64,000 bases of DNA from an uncultured Pelagibacteraceae bacterium (GCA_902521075.1 CABYQM010000001.1:83974-147973); one strand, 5' to 3'; numbered from the stretch's first letter, positions 9,821 through 19,064 are shown. Numbers and translations are program-made. Notes: generated from the sequence alone by a model not told the origin.

Positions 9821-10656
9821 TATTCCATTCCCAAATTTCTTGCATGAGCAGTTACAATAATTGTATCTCTTAAATATTTGTCAGTTTTCTTTTTATTTCT
9901 AGTTGAGTCTTTTAATGCAAATACATCTCTAATTTTAGAATTTCTAAAAAAATTTTTTGTTGACCTAACAGTCAATGCGATATCAACAGTTTTAATTTTA
10001 TAAATTAAATCTTTATTTACATTTGTTGCAGAAGGTGGTGGATTGATTAACATTCCTTTTTCGTCAACAGGATTAAAAATCATATCATCTACGTAGTCTA
10101 CAACTAGTTGATCATCGTATGTTTTATCATTGTTATCTGTTGTAGGATCATCCCATCTACCTGATGTATTATTCCATTTAACTTTTTTTTTATAAACAGC
10201 AAAAGCATCGATTGGAGGGTATCCACCTCCACCTAATTGAGGTTGTGTTTTGTCAGGAATAGTAGATTTTTTGCATTTGTAAGTTATTTTATATCTCTCA
10301 TATATGTATGCAGGTGTCCTACCTTGTTTATAATTTACATCTCCATAAACAATATCGATTTTATCACATTCTGAAAAATTCACATATTTAGTAATTAGAA
10401 TTGGAATATGCTCATTTGATGTTTTGATATTATCATTGAAATACATAAATCCAGCATTTCTAATATCTCTCATGATCATTCCAACAACATCTCTTCCAGC
10501 TGTTGAAATTTTTGCTCGATCAGTAACTTGAGAGTAAGTATTATTAACTACGGTGTAAGAGGTGAACATTGCACCCATCATTACAACAGAAATTAAAATT
10601 CCAATTAGAATTTCTATTAAAGTTACACCTGCAATATTGCTTAACTTTTTTTTCAT
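9820..10656 (-). CDS. pilW: PilW-like minor pilin
   Basis: 278 residues with prepilin-type N-terminus MKKKLSNIAGVTLIEILIG, where a peptidase would cut after Gly and leave V at +1 and Glu at +5. The hydrophobic helix is followed by the PilW feature GRDVVGMIMRDIRNAGFMYF. The remaining ~200 residues form the periplasmic head with two cysteines near FSECDKIDI and YKCKKST. It is probably part of the tip-priming complex with PilV, PilX, FimT and PilY1. It overlaps pilV and pilX by one base on either side. Confidence 0.87.
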   Translation of the reverse strand: MKKKLSNIAGVTLIEILIGILISVVMMGAMFTSYTVVNNTYSQVTDRAKISTAGRDVVGMIMRDIRNAGFMYFNDNIKTSNEHIPILITKYVNFSECDKIDIVYGDVNYKQGRTPAYIYERYKITYKCKKSTIPDKTQPQLGGGGYPPIDAFAVYKKKVKWNNTSGRWDDPTTDNNDKTYDDQLVVDYVDDMIFNPVDEKGMLINPPPSATNVNKDLIYKIKTVDIALTVRSTKNFFRNSKIRDVFALKDSTRNKKKTDKYLRDTIIVTAHARNLGME

Positions 10657-11231
10657 TAATTAAATTGAAAATATAAATATTTTTTCTTTTTGCCGTCGTT
10701 TAAATTGACTTCCATTTTTCCTAGATACCATTTTTCGTAAACACCATTACCTTTGTAATTTGTAGTGTTATTATATTTGCAATTATTTGCTGCAGCGTTG
10801 TTATTACAGATTTCGTAAATTTTGAGAATTTTATTATCTTTATTTCCCTTACATTTTAGTCTTTCTTTAGAAAATCTTTTATCCCATTTTTGAAATTTGT
10901 TTTGGACTGCATTATTAAAATTGGTAGATGATGTACCTCTATTAGAACAGTTTGCCATACTCCAAGAATTATTTATTAAATAATCTTTAAATTTTACATC
11001 TGTAGTAGGAGAGTTAGAGTCTCTTTCAGAAATTAAGTCTTCTGCTACCATTGATACCAAATAATTTGCCTTTGTTCTTTCTCCAGAAACATCAATTGAT
11101 TGAACTGAATAATTAACCATCTGAAAAACTGCAACAAATCCAATGCCTATAATTGCTGTTGAAACCAAGGCTTCAAGCAGGGTCATTCCTTTTTCTGACA
11201 ATTTAGTTTTGCCTAGTCCAATCACTTCCAC
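10656..11231 (-). CDS. pilV: PilV-like minor pilin
   Basis: 191 residues. The class III signal is SEKGMTLLEALVSTAIIG with cleavage between Gly and Met, Glu at +5, and the long hydrophobic helix; LLEALVSTAIIGIGF is typical of PilV. The globular domain contains paired cysteines (CSNRGTSS, LKCKG, YEICNNN, NCKYNN). The upstream ATG at 11231 overlaps fimT by 29 bases. In-frame GTG (11225) and TTG (11201) codons are alternatives; the TTG would leave a 10-base gap-free junction and a shorter leader, so the exact start is uncertain. Confidence 0.83.
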   Translation of the reverse strand: MEVIGLGKTKLSEKGMTLLEALVSTAIIGIGFVAVFQMVNYSVQSIDVSGERTKANYLVSMVAEDLISERDSNSPTTDVKFKDYLINNSWSMANCSNRGTSSTNFNNAVQNKFQKWDKRFSKERLKCKGNKDNKILKIYEICNNNAAANNCKYNNTTNYKGNGVYEKWYLGKMEVNLNDGKKKKYLYFQFN

Positions 11232-11856
11232 TCCATTTAAATTTACTTATATTACCAAATCTAGTCCATTCAACCAAGTATGCAGGTTTTTCCAACCCAC
11301 CTCCTTGATCCAAAGGACATTTGCCACCATTACTTGCGTTTGATGTTGTACAAAGTATCAAATATTGGTTTGTTAATCTATTTTCGACTGTAACATTTAA
11401 ATTATTTTTTAAGGTTCCATGTGCTTTAAAATAACTTCCATCCTTAGAAAAACAAACAGCACCGTCTTTGCTAATATGTGTTGATATTTTTTTTGTTGTT
11501 TCATCAACTTGGTTATTGTCCCAGTAACTACCACTAGAAGTATTACATTCAATAGTTTGTGCATTATTTAATTTAATTGATAACGAAGTTGCATCCATTC
11601 CTTTTGAAACAAATTTTGTTGATGAGGTTCCGTTGGGTGTTACTCTAAATTGAACAAAGGGATAATTTCCTCTTTGAGATAATGTATTTACAGATGAAAG
11701 CATAGTTGCTGCTTTTTCCATTGCAGCTCTTAACTCTCTATCTTGTCGCCAATTTGAAAAATTTGGATAAGCAACAGCGGAAATTATTGCTACTATTGTA
11801 ATAACAACTAATAACTCTAAAATTGTAAATCCTTTAATGTTCTGATCTTGCTGCAC
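11203..11856 (-). CDS. fimT: FimT/GspH-like minor pilin
   Basis: 217 residues with leader MQQDQNIKG and mature N-terminus FTILELLVVITIVAIISAVA, a class III prepilin site with Glu at +5. The start is GTG at 11856, inside the last 23 bases of pilT. After the helix, NWRQDRELRAAMEKAATMLSSV matches the FimT/GspH region, followed by a beta-rich head with cysteines at ECNTSSG, VCFSKDG, LCTTSN and KCPLDQG. In other bacteria FimT helps bind DNA for uptake or acts as a minor pilin; which applies here cannot be told. Confidence 0.83.
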   Translation of the reverse strand: MQQDQNIKGFTILELLVVITIVAIISAVAYPNFSNWRQDRELRAAMEKAATMLSSVNTLSQRGNYPFVQFRVTPNGTSSTKFVSKGMDATSLSIKLNNAQTIECNTSSGSYWDNNQVDETTKKISTHISKDGAVCFSKDGSYFKAHGTLKNNLNVTVENRLTNQYLILCTTSNASNGGKCPLDQGGGLEKPAYLVEWTRFGNISKFKWSGSDWTRQN

Positions 11857-12850
11857 CTGGATCTATTTTCCCTGATTTCGCTAATTCTTCAAGAGATTTT
11901 TCCATGGTAATCATTCCATCTCTAACTGCTGTTTGCATTATACTTGGAATTTGGTGAATTTTTGCTTCTCTAATCAAGTTTTGTATAGGTGCGGTACATT
12001 TCATTATTTCAAATGCACCAACTCTTCCTGCGCCGTCTCTAGTCTTTAACAATCTTTGGGTCACAACCATTTTAAGAGAAGTTGAAATTTGAGCTCGAAT
12101 TTGTTCCTGTTGTTCAGGAGGAAACACATCTATTATTCTGTTAATTGTACTCGGTGCACCACTCGTGTGCAAAGTTCCAAATACTAAGTGACCAGTTTCT
12201 GCTGCTGTTAATGCAAGACTTATTGTTTCAAGATCTCTCATCTCACCAACAAGGATTACATCAGGGTCTTCTCTTAAAGCTGCTTTTAATGCCGCTGCAA
12301 AAGTTTCTGTTTGCTTTCCAACCTCTCTATGTGAGACAATACTTTTATTGTCTTTATGAATAAATTCTACAGGGTCCTCAACTGTGATTATATTTGCAGT
12401 TCTTGTTTTATTAATTTCATTTACTATTGCTGCAAGTGTTGTTGATTTACCAGAGCCAGTTGGACCTGTTACTAAAACTAAACCTTTATGAAAATCAACA
12501 ATGTCATATAGAGCTTGTGGTAAGTTGAATTGTTCCATATCTGGAATTTTACTTTCAACTCTTCTACAAACACATGCAGGTCCATTAATCGTTTTATAAA
12601 AATTCGCTCTAAATCTTAATCCACTAAGGGTAACAGATGTATCAAGTTCGTGTGTTTTATCAAATTTATTTAATTCATGTTCATTACAATTCATTGAAAG
12701 CAGATCTTTTAGATCTTGAGCTGTAACCACGACTTCATTGACTTTGACAATTTCTCCAGTTTGTCTATATGCAAGTGGGGATCCTGCTCTGATATGAAAA
12801 TCAGAGATTTTTTTATTGTCTTTAGCTAGTTGTTCTAACTTTTCAAACAT
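11834..12850 (-). CDS. pilT: PilT twitching-motility retraction ATPase
   Basis: 338 residues from the ATG at 12850, which has an AAAGGG Shine-Dalgarno just upstream. A TTG at 12910 would add 20 residues that PilT proteins do not have. Order of motifs: N-terminal PAS-like domain with SDFHIRAGSPLAYRQTGEI, Walker A TGPTGSGKST, Asp box, Walker B ILVGEMRD and His box HLVFGTLHTSGA, then the C-terminal AIRNLIR/MQT region that ends close to normal PilT length. It is a hexameric cytoplasmic ATPase that depolymerises pili. Its presence predicts retractile pili, and thus twitching or DNA uptake. First gene of the minor-pilin operon, divergent from pilMN. Confidence 0.93.
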   Translation of the reverse strand: MFEKLEQLAKDNKKISDFHIRAGSPLAYRQTGEIVKVNEVVVTAQDLKDLLSMNCNEHELNKFDKTHELDTSVTLSGLRFRANFYKTINGPACVCRRVESKIPDMEQFNLPQALYDIVDFHKGLVLVTGPTGSGKSTTLAAIVNEINKTRTANIITVEDPVEFIHKDNKSIVSHREVGKQTETFAAALKAALREDPDVILVGEMRDLETISLALTAAETGHLVFGTLHTSGAPSTINRIIDVFPPEQQEQIRAQISTSLKMVVTQRLLKTRDGAGRVGAFEIMKCTAPIQNLIREAKIHQIPSIMQTAVRDGMITMEKSLEELAKSGKIDPGAARSEH

Positions 12851-12943
12851 ACAACCCTTTGTACTATAAAATTGACTTGTTTTACCAATTAATTTTTGTA
12901 AAAAACCCAATTTGAATATCAGTTGTTTTTATTCTAGTAAAAG

Positions 12944-12973
12944 TTGAGTATAAAGTTAAAATTCGTTTATAAA
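12944..12973 (+). promoter_or_regulatory. Candidate sigma70-type promoter for pilMNOPQBC
   Basis: TTGAGT (12944-12949), an 18-base spacer and TATAAA (12968-12973) lie in the 67-base divergent gap between pilT and pilMN. The -10 element ends only 4 bases before the ATG at 12978, so a transcript from it would be nearly leaderless. Identified by eye only. Confidence 0.35.
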
Positions 12974-12977
12974 ATTT

Positions 12978-14699
12978 ATGAAAAATCCTTTTGCAAATTT
13001 ATTTAAAAAGAAAAAAAAAGATGATGCAAACACACCTCCAGTGCCACAAGGAGGGGAAAGCAAAAAAAAAGAAGGATTTTTTAGTAAGCTACTAAAAAAT
13101 AGATTAGGAAAACAATCTATTAAAGGTGAGGAAATTTTAGGAGTTGAACTTACTCCTACAGAGATAAGATTATCGCAAGTTTCTAGCAACAAAGCCAATC
13201 AATGGGTTTTAGATAAATTCTATGTTCATAAATTTGAGGGTATTCCAGAGAATGGAACGGTGCTTGAAAATCCCGATAAAGTTGCTGAAGAATTAAAATT
13301 AGCTTTACAAAAATCTAAAATTAATACGACTAATGCTGCAATCGCAATTCCAGTAACTAGCGCAATTATAAGAGTTGTAACCGCACCTTTGATGACTGAT
13401 GAAGAATTAAAAAAAGCGATAGATACAGACTCACTTTGGGAAAACTTAGTTCAATTAACTGATAATTTAAATGACTACTCTATATTCCATCAAGTAATAA
13501 ATAGAGACAAAACAGGAAACACAATGGATATCCTTTTTGTTGCATCAAAATTATCTGACATTAATAGCTACACAGACATCATTAAAAAAGGTGGATTAAA
13601 TGCTGTTATTATAGATGTTAAATGTTTTGCATTAAAATCTGCTGTTGACCAAATTAATCAAATTGCGGGTTCAATAGAAGACTCTAACTTAACTGCTGTT
13701 CTAGAATTTGGTTTAGATGAAAACTATGTAATGATACTTTACGAAAATAATCCAATAATAACTGATATTTTTATTAGATCCCAAGATAGAAAAACACTTC
13801 AAGAAAGCAATAATCAAGAAGAGATGGATGCGCTTGTTAGAAGATATATGACGCAAGTCAAACAAGCAGTTCAAGACTTTGAACAAAAATATGAGAAAAG
13901 AATCAGAAATTTAAAAGTTACTTCAAATTTACAAAATGTAGAAGATTATCTTGGTAGTTTTAGAAAAAACATGGTCAACACAGGTTACAATTTATTTGAT
14001 CCATTTGATGGAATAAAAATTCCTGCTCAATTAGAAAATGATATAAAAATGGACAACCGTTCATACTTTTCTACAGTGATGGGACTTGCATTTAGAAAAC
14101 TAGATGTTTTCGGTTACTATAAATTTGTTACCGCTGTTAAAAATATTAACCTTTTGCCTAATAGAGAAAATATGATTGCTCAGAAAAAAGCAAAAGCTTT
14201 TTCAAATTTTGCGTTTAAAGGTGTAGTAGGAATAGTTTCACTAATCTATGTAGTTTTATTTGGTTTATCATTCTGGCAAATTACAGATCTTAATAAAAAA
14301 ATTGAAGGTTATGATGAAATTTTACAAACGCATGAGCTTAAAACTTTAGAGAAAAATAAATATGCAAAAGAAATTGGTTTTATGCTTAAGTCACTACAAT
14401 TAAGTAAATCAATTAAGTCTAATAAAACAGTAAGCTTTAGAGTATTAGCACAGATTGCTTCTGCAGTTCCTAAAAGAGTTAAATTTAGCAAAATAGAGTA
14501 TAATGGTTCAGATTTAGTTGTTATTGAAGGAACAGCATTTAGTGATCAAGATATTTTAAAATTAATTAGTAATTTGAACAATAAAAAACTGATCTCACAA
14601 GCTTCATTAGCAAGCATGACCCTACCTCAAGGTCAGCAGCAGCAGGGATCACAAACTATGAAGGGCTTTAAAGTAGCCTGTGTATTGGAGCAAGTATAA
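12978..14699 (+). CDS. pilM: PilM-PilN fusion: actin-like pilus platform protein joined to inner-membrane PilN
   Basis: 573 residues in one frame. Residues 1-50 are a Lys-rich cytoplasmic leader (FKKKKKDD, ESKKKEGFF). Residues ~52-385 are a PilM-type actin-like fold beginning ILGVELTPTEIRLSQV. At about residue 389 comes INLLPNRE, the motif that normally is the free N-terminus of PilN and docks into PilM, then a membrane helix (about 408-435, GVVGIVSLIYVVLFGLSFW), a coiled coil (ITDLNKKIEGYDEILQ) and a PilN periplasmic ferredoxin-like domain with VPKRVKFSKIEYNG. It would link the cytoplasmic motor ATPases to the periplasmic PilO/PilP/PilQ alignment complex. Its stop overlaps the pilO start by one base. 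No separate pilN is present. Confidence 0.9.
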   Translation: MKNPFANLFKKKKKDDANTPPVPQGGESKKKEGFFSKLLKNRLGKQSIKGEEILGVELTPTEIRLSQVSSNKANQWVLDKFYVHKFEGIPENGTVLENPDKVAEELKLALQKSKINTTNAAIAIPVTSAIIRVVTAPLMTDEELKKAIDTDSLWENLVQLTDNLNDYSIFHQVINRDKTGNTMDILFVASKLSDINSYTDIIKKGGLNAVIIDVKCFALKSAVDQINQIAGSIEDSNLTAVLEFGLDENYVMILYENNPIITDIFIRSQDRKTLQESNNQEEMDALVRRYMTQVKQAVQDFEQKYEKRIRNLKVTSNLQNVEDYLGSFRKNMVNTGYNLFDPFDGIKIPAQLENDIKMDNRSYFSTVMGLAFRKLDVFGYYKFVTAVKNINLLPNRENMIAQKKAKAFSNFAFKGVVGIVSLIYVVLFGLSFWQITDLNKKIEGYDEILQTHELKTLEKNKYAKEIGFMLKSLQLSKSIKSNKTVSFRVLAQIASAVPKRVKFSKIEYNGSDLVVIEGTAFSDQDILKLISNLNNKKLISQASLASMTLPQGQQQQGSQTMKGFKVACVLEQV

Positions 14700-15337
14700 T
14701 GGATTTAAAAAACATGACTATGGATGATCTAAAGCAGAAGCTAGCTGCTGTAGATAAAAAAACTTTAATCAAATTTGGATCTGGATTTGGAGCAATAATT
14801 TTATTTTTAATAATTTACTATGTAATTTTAAATCCAATGGTCAAAGAAAGAAAAGCTAAATACAACGACAAAATACTAAAGCAAAACGAAATCTCACAAT
14901 TTGAAAATGAAATAATTACTTTCAAAACAAGAATAAAAAAAATGAAACCTGATTTTGACAAAACTTCAACATTATTCCATTCGAAAGCTGAGGTTGAAGA
15001 TCTTTATGAAAGTTTAAGTAAGTATGCAGCTGTAAATGGATTGGTAATATCAAAAATTGAAAAGAAAAAACCCAAGCCAGTATTTAAAAAAGGAGTTGCT
15101 CAACAAGCTGAAAATAATATTACAAGGGATATGGTTTCTTATTATCAAATACCTGTTGATTATGAAATCAAAGGGAATTTTTTAGGTTACATAAAGTTTA
15201 AAAGAGCAGTTTCTAGACAAAATAAAATGTTAAATTTTGACAAAGAGACCATAAGTATAGTACAAAACGATTCAACTGGAGCGATAATGGCGCAAGGTGA
15301 ATTAACAATAGTAGGATTACCAGATGAATTTTTTTAA
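14699..15337 (+). CDS. pilO: PilO pilus alignment protein
   Basis: 212 residues: cytoplasmic start, one membrane helix (FGAIILFLIIYYVIL, about 30-46), a coiled-coil segment (KERKAKYNDKILKQNEISQFENEI) and a periplasmic domain with the PilO-like YYQIPVDYEIKGNFLGYIKFKRA strand-helix. PilO pairs with PilN to form the inner-membrane alignment complex, here presumably with the PilN half of the fused upstream protein. One-base overlap with the upstream gene and a 14-base overlap with pilP show tight coupling. Confidence 0.9.
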   Translation: MDLKNMTMDDLKQKLAAVDKKTLIKFGSGFGAIILFLIIYYVILNPMVKERKAKYNDKILKQNEISQFENEIITFKTRIKKMKPDFDKTSTLFHSKAEVEDLYESLSKYAAVNGLVISKIEKKKPKPVFKKGVAQQAENNITRDMVSYYQIPVDYEIKGNFLGYIKFKRAVSRQNKMLNFDKETISIVQNDSTGAIMAQGELTIVGLPDEFF

Positions 15338-15770
15338 AATTTTATTCATCATAATATTTTCTTTAATGGCAAACGTTGCATTTGCGGATAATCATGATCA
15401 AAAACAAGAAGTCTTAGATGCAGCAAAAGAAATTGTTAAAGAAATGGAAGAAGATGAAGAAGTTCCATTAAATGATCCATTTGCAGGAAATGAGGGAACT
15501 TCATCTTCAGCAAGTATACCACAAGACGAACAAGATAATGAAATGAGCTTATATAATTTTAAATTAGCTGGGCTTATTTCTGGAAAAGATTATAGTTACA
15601 TTTCTTTAGTTAATTCTGGTGGAGAAGTTTTAACAATGACATTGGGCCAATATCTTGGAGAAATACAATTAGTTGATTTAAGATTAACAGAAGCAATATT
15701 CAAAAAAGATGATGGTAAATTCATGATAATTGATTTTAATAACCAGGTCCGGGAGTCAGATGACTATTAA
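15324..15770 (+). CDS. pilP: PilP-like periplasmic pilus alignment protein (no lipobox)
   Basis: 148 residues. The signal peptide ends VAFADNH, with no Cys at the cleavage site, so it is predicted to be a soluble periplasmic protein, whereas PilP is a lipoprotein in Pseudomonas and Neisseria. An acidic, Ser-rich linker (about 30-75) is followed by the PilP beta-sandwich: YNFKLAGLISGKDYSYISL, then VLTMTLGQYLGEIQLVDL and a short tail. It joins PilN/PilO to the secretin PilQ. It overlaps pilO by 14 and pilQ by 11 bases. Confidence 0.85.
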   Translation: MNFFKILFIIIFSLMANVAFADNHDQKQEVLDAAKEIVKEMEEDEEVPLNDPFAGNEGTSSSASIPQDEQDNEMSLYNFKLAGLISGKDYSYISLVNSGGEVLTMTLGQYLGEIQLVDLRLTEAIFKKDDGKFMIIDFNNQVRESDDY

Positions 15771-17313
15771 AAAAATATTAACATATTTTGGATTATTATT
15801 TTTATTAGTTGCATTAAATGCTTGTCAGAACTTGAAAAAATATGACAAGCCATTTAAACACAATACACCTCTTATAAAAAATAAAGATATTGTAAGTAGT
15901 GGACAATCAGAAATCGCTAAAACATTAGAAATGGGTCCTAAACCTATTGAAGGAGATGCAAAAAAACTTGGAAAAAGAAAAAAAATATCATCTGAAGCAC
16001 AAAGAAATTACTTAATAATACCTGATGACTATCCACTATTAAAACAACGGGTAACTCTTAAATTTAAAAACTTAGATTATAAAGAAACCATGAAATTGAT
16101 GGGTAAAATAGGAGAGATAAATGTACTAGTTGGAGATGAAGTTGCAGGAGCAATATCAGCAGAATTAATCGATGTTCCTTGGGACAAAGCTTTTCAAGCA
16201 CTTTTAGATATGAAAAATTATGCATCAGATGTTGATGTTGCAAGTAATTTGATAAGAGTTCATTCGCCTGAAACACTAACTGCACAAGAAACTTATAAGT
16301 CTGAAAGAGCGCAAGCTGTTAAAAAGAAAGTAGAATTAGAAGATAGTGTTGAGCCAATATATTCTGAGATTTTCAGACTTTATTATATAACTCCTGCTCA
16401 AGCTAAACAAACTATTGATGAGTTATTTACTTCGACTGCAGGAGATAGTTCATATACACCAATACAAATTACTGAAGAAGCAACAACACGATCTATAATT
16501 GTAAGAGGAAAAGAAAAAGATTTAGATGTAGTTGATAAAGTTATTAAAGAAATAGATATAAGAACAAAACAAGTTTTAATAGAAGCTTTTATAGTTGAAG
16601 CAAATTCTGATTTTGAAAAAGCACTTGGAACTAGACTGGGTGGATACTATCAAAGAGCCGGTAAAGTTGCTGGTGGATTATCAGGTGGAAGCGCTGGAAG
16701 TGCTTTAGGTGTAGAACCAGGTGGAGCAGCTAATCTTGGTGATGCAACAGATAGTTTGGCAAATTTTGCAATTACAAATCCAACAAGTGGTATTGGAATT
16801 TTAAGACGAACTGGCTCGGGTGTTTTAAAAGCAGAAATTACAGCATTAGAAAGAATGGGAATGGGTAAAACTATTTCTAATCCAAAAGTATTCACTTTAG
16901 ATAATCAAGTAGCAACCGTTACTCAAGGTGAGGAAATACCTTATGAAGCTCCAGGAGAAGGCGGAGGATCTCAAGTATCTTTCAAAGAAGCAGCTCTTAA
17001 ATTAGAGGTTACTCCAAGCATTATTGGAGATGGAAATGTTTTGTTAAGTATTCAAGTTAATAATGATACACCAAATAGATCAGTTGCAGGTGATACGCCG
17101 GCAGTTAACAAAATGGAAATTGTAACAAAATTATTGGTGGCAGATGGTGATATAGTTGTAATTGGTGGAATTAAAAAGAATGTTTTATCAAAATCTAAAG
17201 ACCAACTTCCAGCTATAGGCAATGTACCTGTAATAGGTAATCTCTTTAAAGGAACTGAAAATTCTGATAACCTAGATGAATTGTTAGTGTTTATAGCACC
17301 AAGAATTTTATAA
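15760..17313 (+). CDS. pilQ: PilQ type IV pilus secretin, predicted lipoprotein
   Basis: 517 residues from the ATG at 15760; an in-frame upstream start at 15730 would lie deep in pilP and spoil the signal peptide. The leader ends in the lipobox LNAC, so the mature protein should be lipidated. Order: ~60 unstructured residues, an STN/N0 domain (VTLKFKNLDYKETMKLMG), an N1 domain (RLYYITPAQAKQTIDELF then RSIIVRGKEKDLDVVDKVI), and the secretin core with VLIEAFIVEANSD, VTQGEEIPYEAPG and the C-terminal DELLVFIAPRIL. It is shorter than typical PilQ (about 700 residues) because no AMIN peptidoglycan-binding domains are present. It forms the outer-membrane pilus pore. Confidence 0.92.
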   Translation: MTIKKILTYFGLLFLLVALNACQNLKKYDKPFKHNTPLIKNKDIVSSGQSEIAKTLEMGPKPIEGDAKKLGKRKKISSEAQRNYLIIPDDYPLLKQRVTLKFKNLDYKETMKLMGKIGEINVLVGDEVAGAISAELIDVPWDKAFQALLDMKNYASDVDVASNLIRVHSPETLTAQETYKSERAQAVKKKVELEDSVEPIYSEIFRLYYITPAQAKQTIDELFTSTAGDSSYTPIQITEEATTRSIIVRGKEKDLDVVDKVIKEIDIRTKQVLIEAFIVEANSDFEKALGTRLGGYYQRAGKVAGGLSGGSAGSALGVEPGGAANLGDATDSLANFAITNPTSGIGILRRTGSGVLKAEITALERMGMGKTISNPKVFTLDNQVATVTQGEEIPYEAPGEGGGSQVSFKEAALKLEVTPSIIGDGNVLLSIQVNNDTPNRSVAGDTPAVNKMEIVTKLLVADGDIVVIGGIKKNVLSKSKDQLPAIGNVPVIGNLFKGTENSDNLDELLVFIAPRIL

Positions 17314-19061
17314 TGATAAATATTAGTAGAGAGTCTGAGATTAATTTAATTAATATTCTTATTGATCAGGATATTATTTCGGGGAAAGATTTAGTTGAAA
17401 TTAAAAAAATATCTGGCGAAGGAGAAAAATCTCAGTTGGATGCAGTATTTGAGTTAAATCTAACTGATGAAGAAAAGATTTTAGATCTTTTAGTAAAAGA
17501 TCAATCATTAGATGTAGTAGATTTATCGACAGTTGCTGTAACTGACGAATTGAAAGCTGTTCTTCCATCTAATTACATTAATATGAACTTTATAGCTCCT
17601 TTCAAAATTGAGGGAAAAGTATTGCACATTGCAATATCTGATATTTCAAAATTAAGTTTAATGAGAAATTTACGAACAATTACAAAAATGGATATAGAAC
17701 TGCACGCAGCAAAAGTTTCTGATATTTCAAACTTTGTAGATAAATTGCTAGCAGACGGTGAGAGAACTATCTCTGATATTAGACAAACTAATGCCGAGAA
17801 GACCAAAACATTTGATTACGATGTAGATGATCAAGCAGAAGTTTTAGAAAAACCACCTGAAGAAGATATTGAAGCTATAGAAAACGAGTCTGAAGTAATT
17901 AAGTTTAGTACAGCAGTTGTAGCAGAAGCAATTAAATCAGGAGTTTCAGATATTCATATTGAACCTTATCGATTTACATCAAGAGTTAGGTATAGATTAG
18001 ATGGAATTTTACAAGAACAAGAACACTTTAAAAAATTTCTTCATTCAAATTATGGAGCCGTAGTCACAAGATTTAAGATTATGGGAAAATTAGACATTGC
18101 TGAAAGAAGACTTCCTCAAGATGGAGCAATTCCATTTAAAATTGATGGAAAAGTAGTTGATCTTCGTCTTTCGATTTTACCAACTGCAACAAATGAAAGA
18201 ATAGTAATGAGGGTTTTAAATAAAGATGCAGGAGACATCAGTTTAGAACAACTTAATTTTGAAGAAAACGATTTAAAAAATTTAAGAAAAGCAATTCATG
18301 GCACACAAGGTTTAGTTCTTGTAACAGGTCCCACTGGATCAGGTAAAACAACAACACTTTATAGTATTCTAAAAGAAGTTTCAAAACCTCACCTAAATAT
18401 TTTAACTGCGGAAGATCCTGTCGAATATGAATTGGATGGTGTTGGACAAGTTCAAATTAAAGATGATATTGGTTTTAATTTTTCTACTGCACTAAGATCT
18501 TTTTTAAGACAAGACCCAGAAATAATTCTTGTTGGTGAGATGAGGGATAAAGAAACAGTTGATATTGGATTGAAGGCTGCTTTAACAGGTCACTTGGTAT
18601 TCAGTACACTTCACACAAATGATGCACCAAGCACCATTACAAGATTACAAAACATGGGAACACCTGATTATTTGATTAGTGCAGCTGTTTCACTTGTTTT
18701 GGCACAAAGATTAGCAAGAAAAACTTGTGCAGAATGTAGAGTACCAGATGAAGATATAACCCCTAAAGCTTTAGCTGATTTGGGATTTACAGTTGAACAG
18801 GCTTCAAGGGCAAAAGTTCAAAAAGGCAGTGGTTGTCCAAAATGTAAAGATACTGGTTATAAAGGCAGAATGGGTATTTATGAAATTCTAAATGTTACAA
18901 AACCAATAAAAGAAGCAATTTTAAGAAAAGCAACAACCCCTGAACTTAAAGAAATTGCTTCAAACGAGGGTTTTAGGACAATGCAAGATATGGGAAGAGA
19001 ATTAATCCTAACAGGTGATCTGAATTTTAGAGAGTATGATAGAGTCCTCTCTATGGAGTAG
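17313..19061 (+). CDS. pilB: PilB pilus extension ATPase
   Basis: 582 residues. N-terminal MshEN/GSPII_E-type domain (about 1-150), linker, then the ATPase core: HIEPYRFTSRVRYRLDG, Walker A GPTGSGKTTT (about 339), Asp box EDPVEYELDGVGQ, Walker B ILVGEMRD, His box HLVFSTLHTNDAP, and a tetracysteine zinc site (Cys472, Cys475, Cys508, Cys511). The intact set of motifs predicts an active hexameric motor that polymerises pilins. It overlaps pilQ by one base and precedes pilC by 3 bases. Confidence 0.95.
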   Translation: MINISRESEINLINILIDQDIISGKDLVEIKKISGEGEKSQLDAVFELNLTDEEKILDLLVKDQSLDVVDLSTVAVTDELKAVLPSNYINMNFIAPFKIEGKVLHIAISDISKLSLMRNLRTITKMDIELHAAKVSDISNFVDKLLADGERTISDIRQTNAEKTKTFDYDVDDQAEVLEKPPEEDIEAIENESEVIKFSTAVVAEAIKSGVSDIHIEPYRFTSRVRYRLDGILQEQEHFKKFLHSNYGAVVTRFKIMGKLDIAERRLPQDGAIPFKIDGKVVDLRLSILPTATNERIVMRVLNKDAGDISLEQLNFEENDLKNLRKAIHGTQGLVLVTGPTGSGKTTTLYSILKEVSKPHLNILTAEDPVEYELDGVGQVQIKDDIGFNFSTALRSFLRQDPEIILVGEMRDKETVDIGLKAALTGHLVFSTLHTNDAPSTITRLQNMGTPDYLISAAVSLVLAQRLARKTCAECRVPDEDITPKALADLGFTVEQASRAKVQKGSGCPKCKDTGYKGRMGIYEILNVTKPIKEAILRKATTPELKEIASNEGFRTMQDMGRELILTGDLNFREYDRVLSME

Positions 19062-19064
19062 TAA

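Noticed and set aside
12851..12910. Longer PilT starting at the TTG at 12910
   Set aside because: Adds 20 residues unlike PilT N-termini; the ATG at 12850 has a ribosome site and gives normal length.
15730..15759. Longer PilQ starting at 15730
   Set aside because: Would place polar residues before the lipoprotein leader and extend the overlap with pilP to 41 bases.
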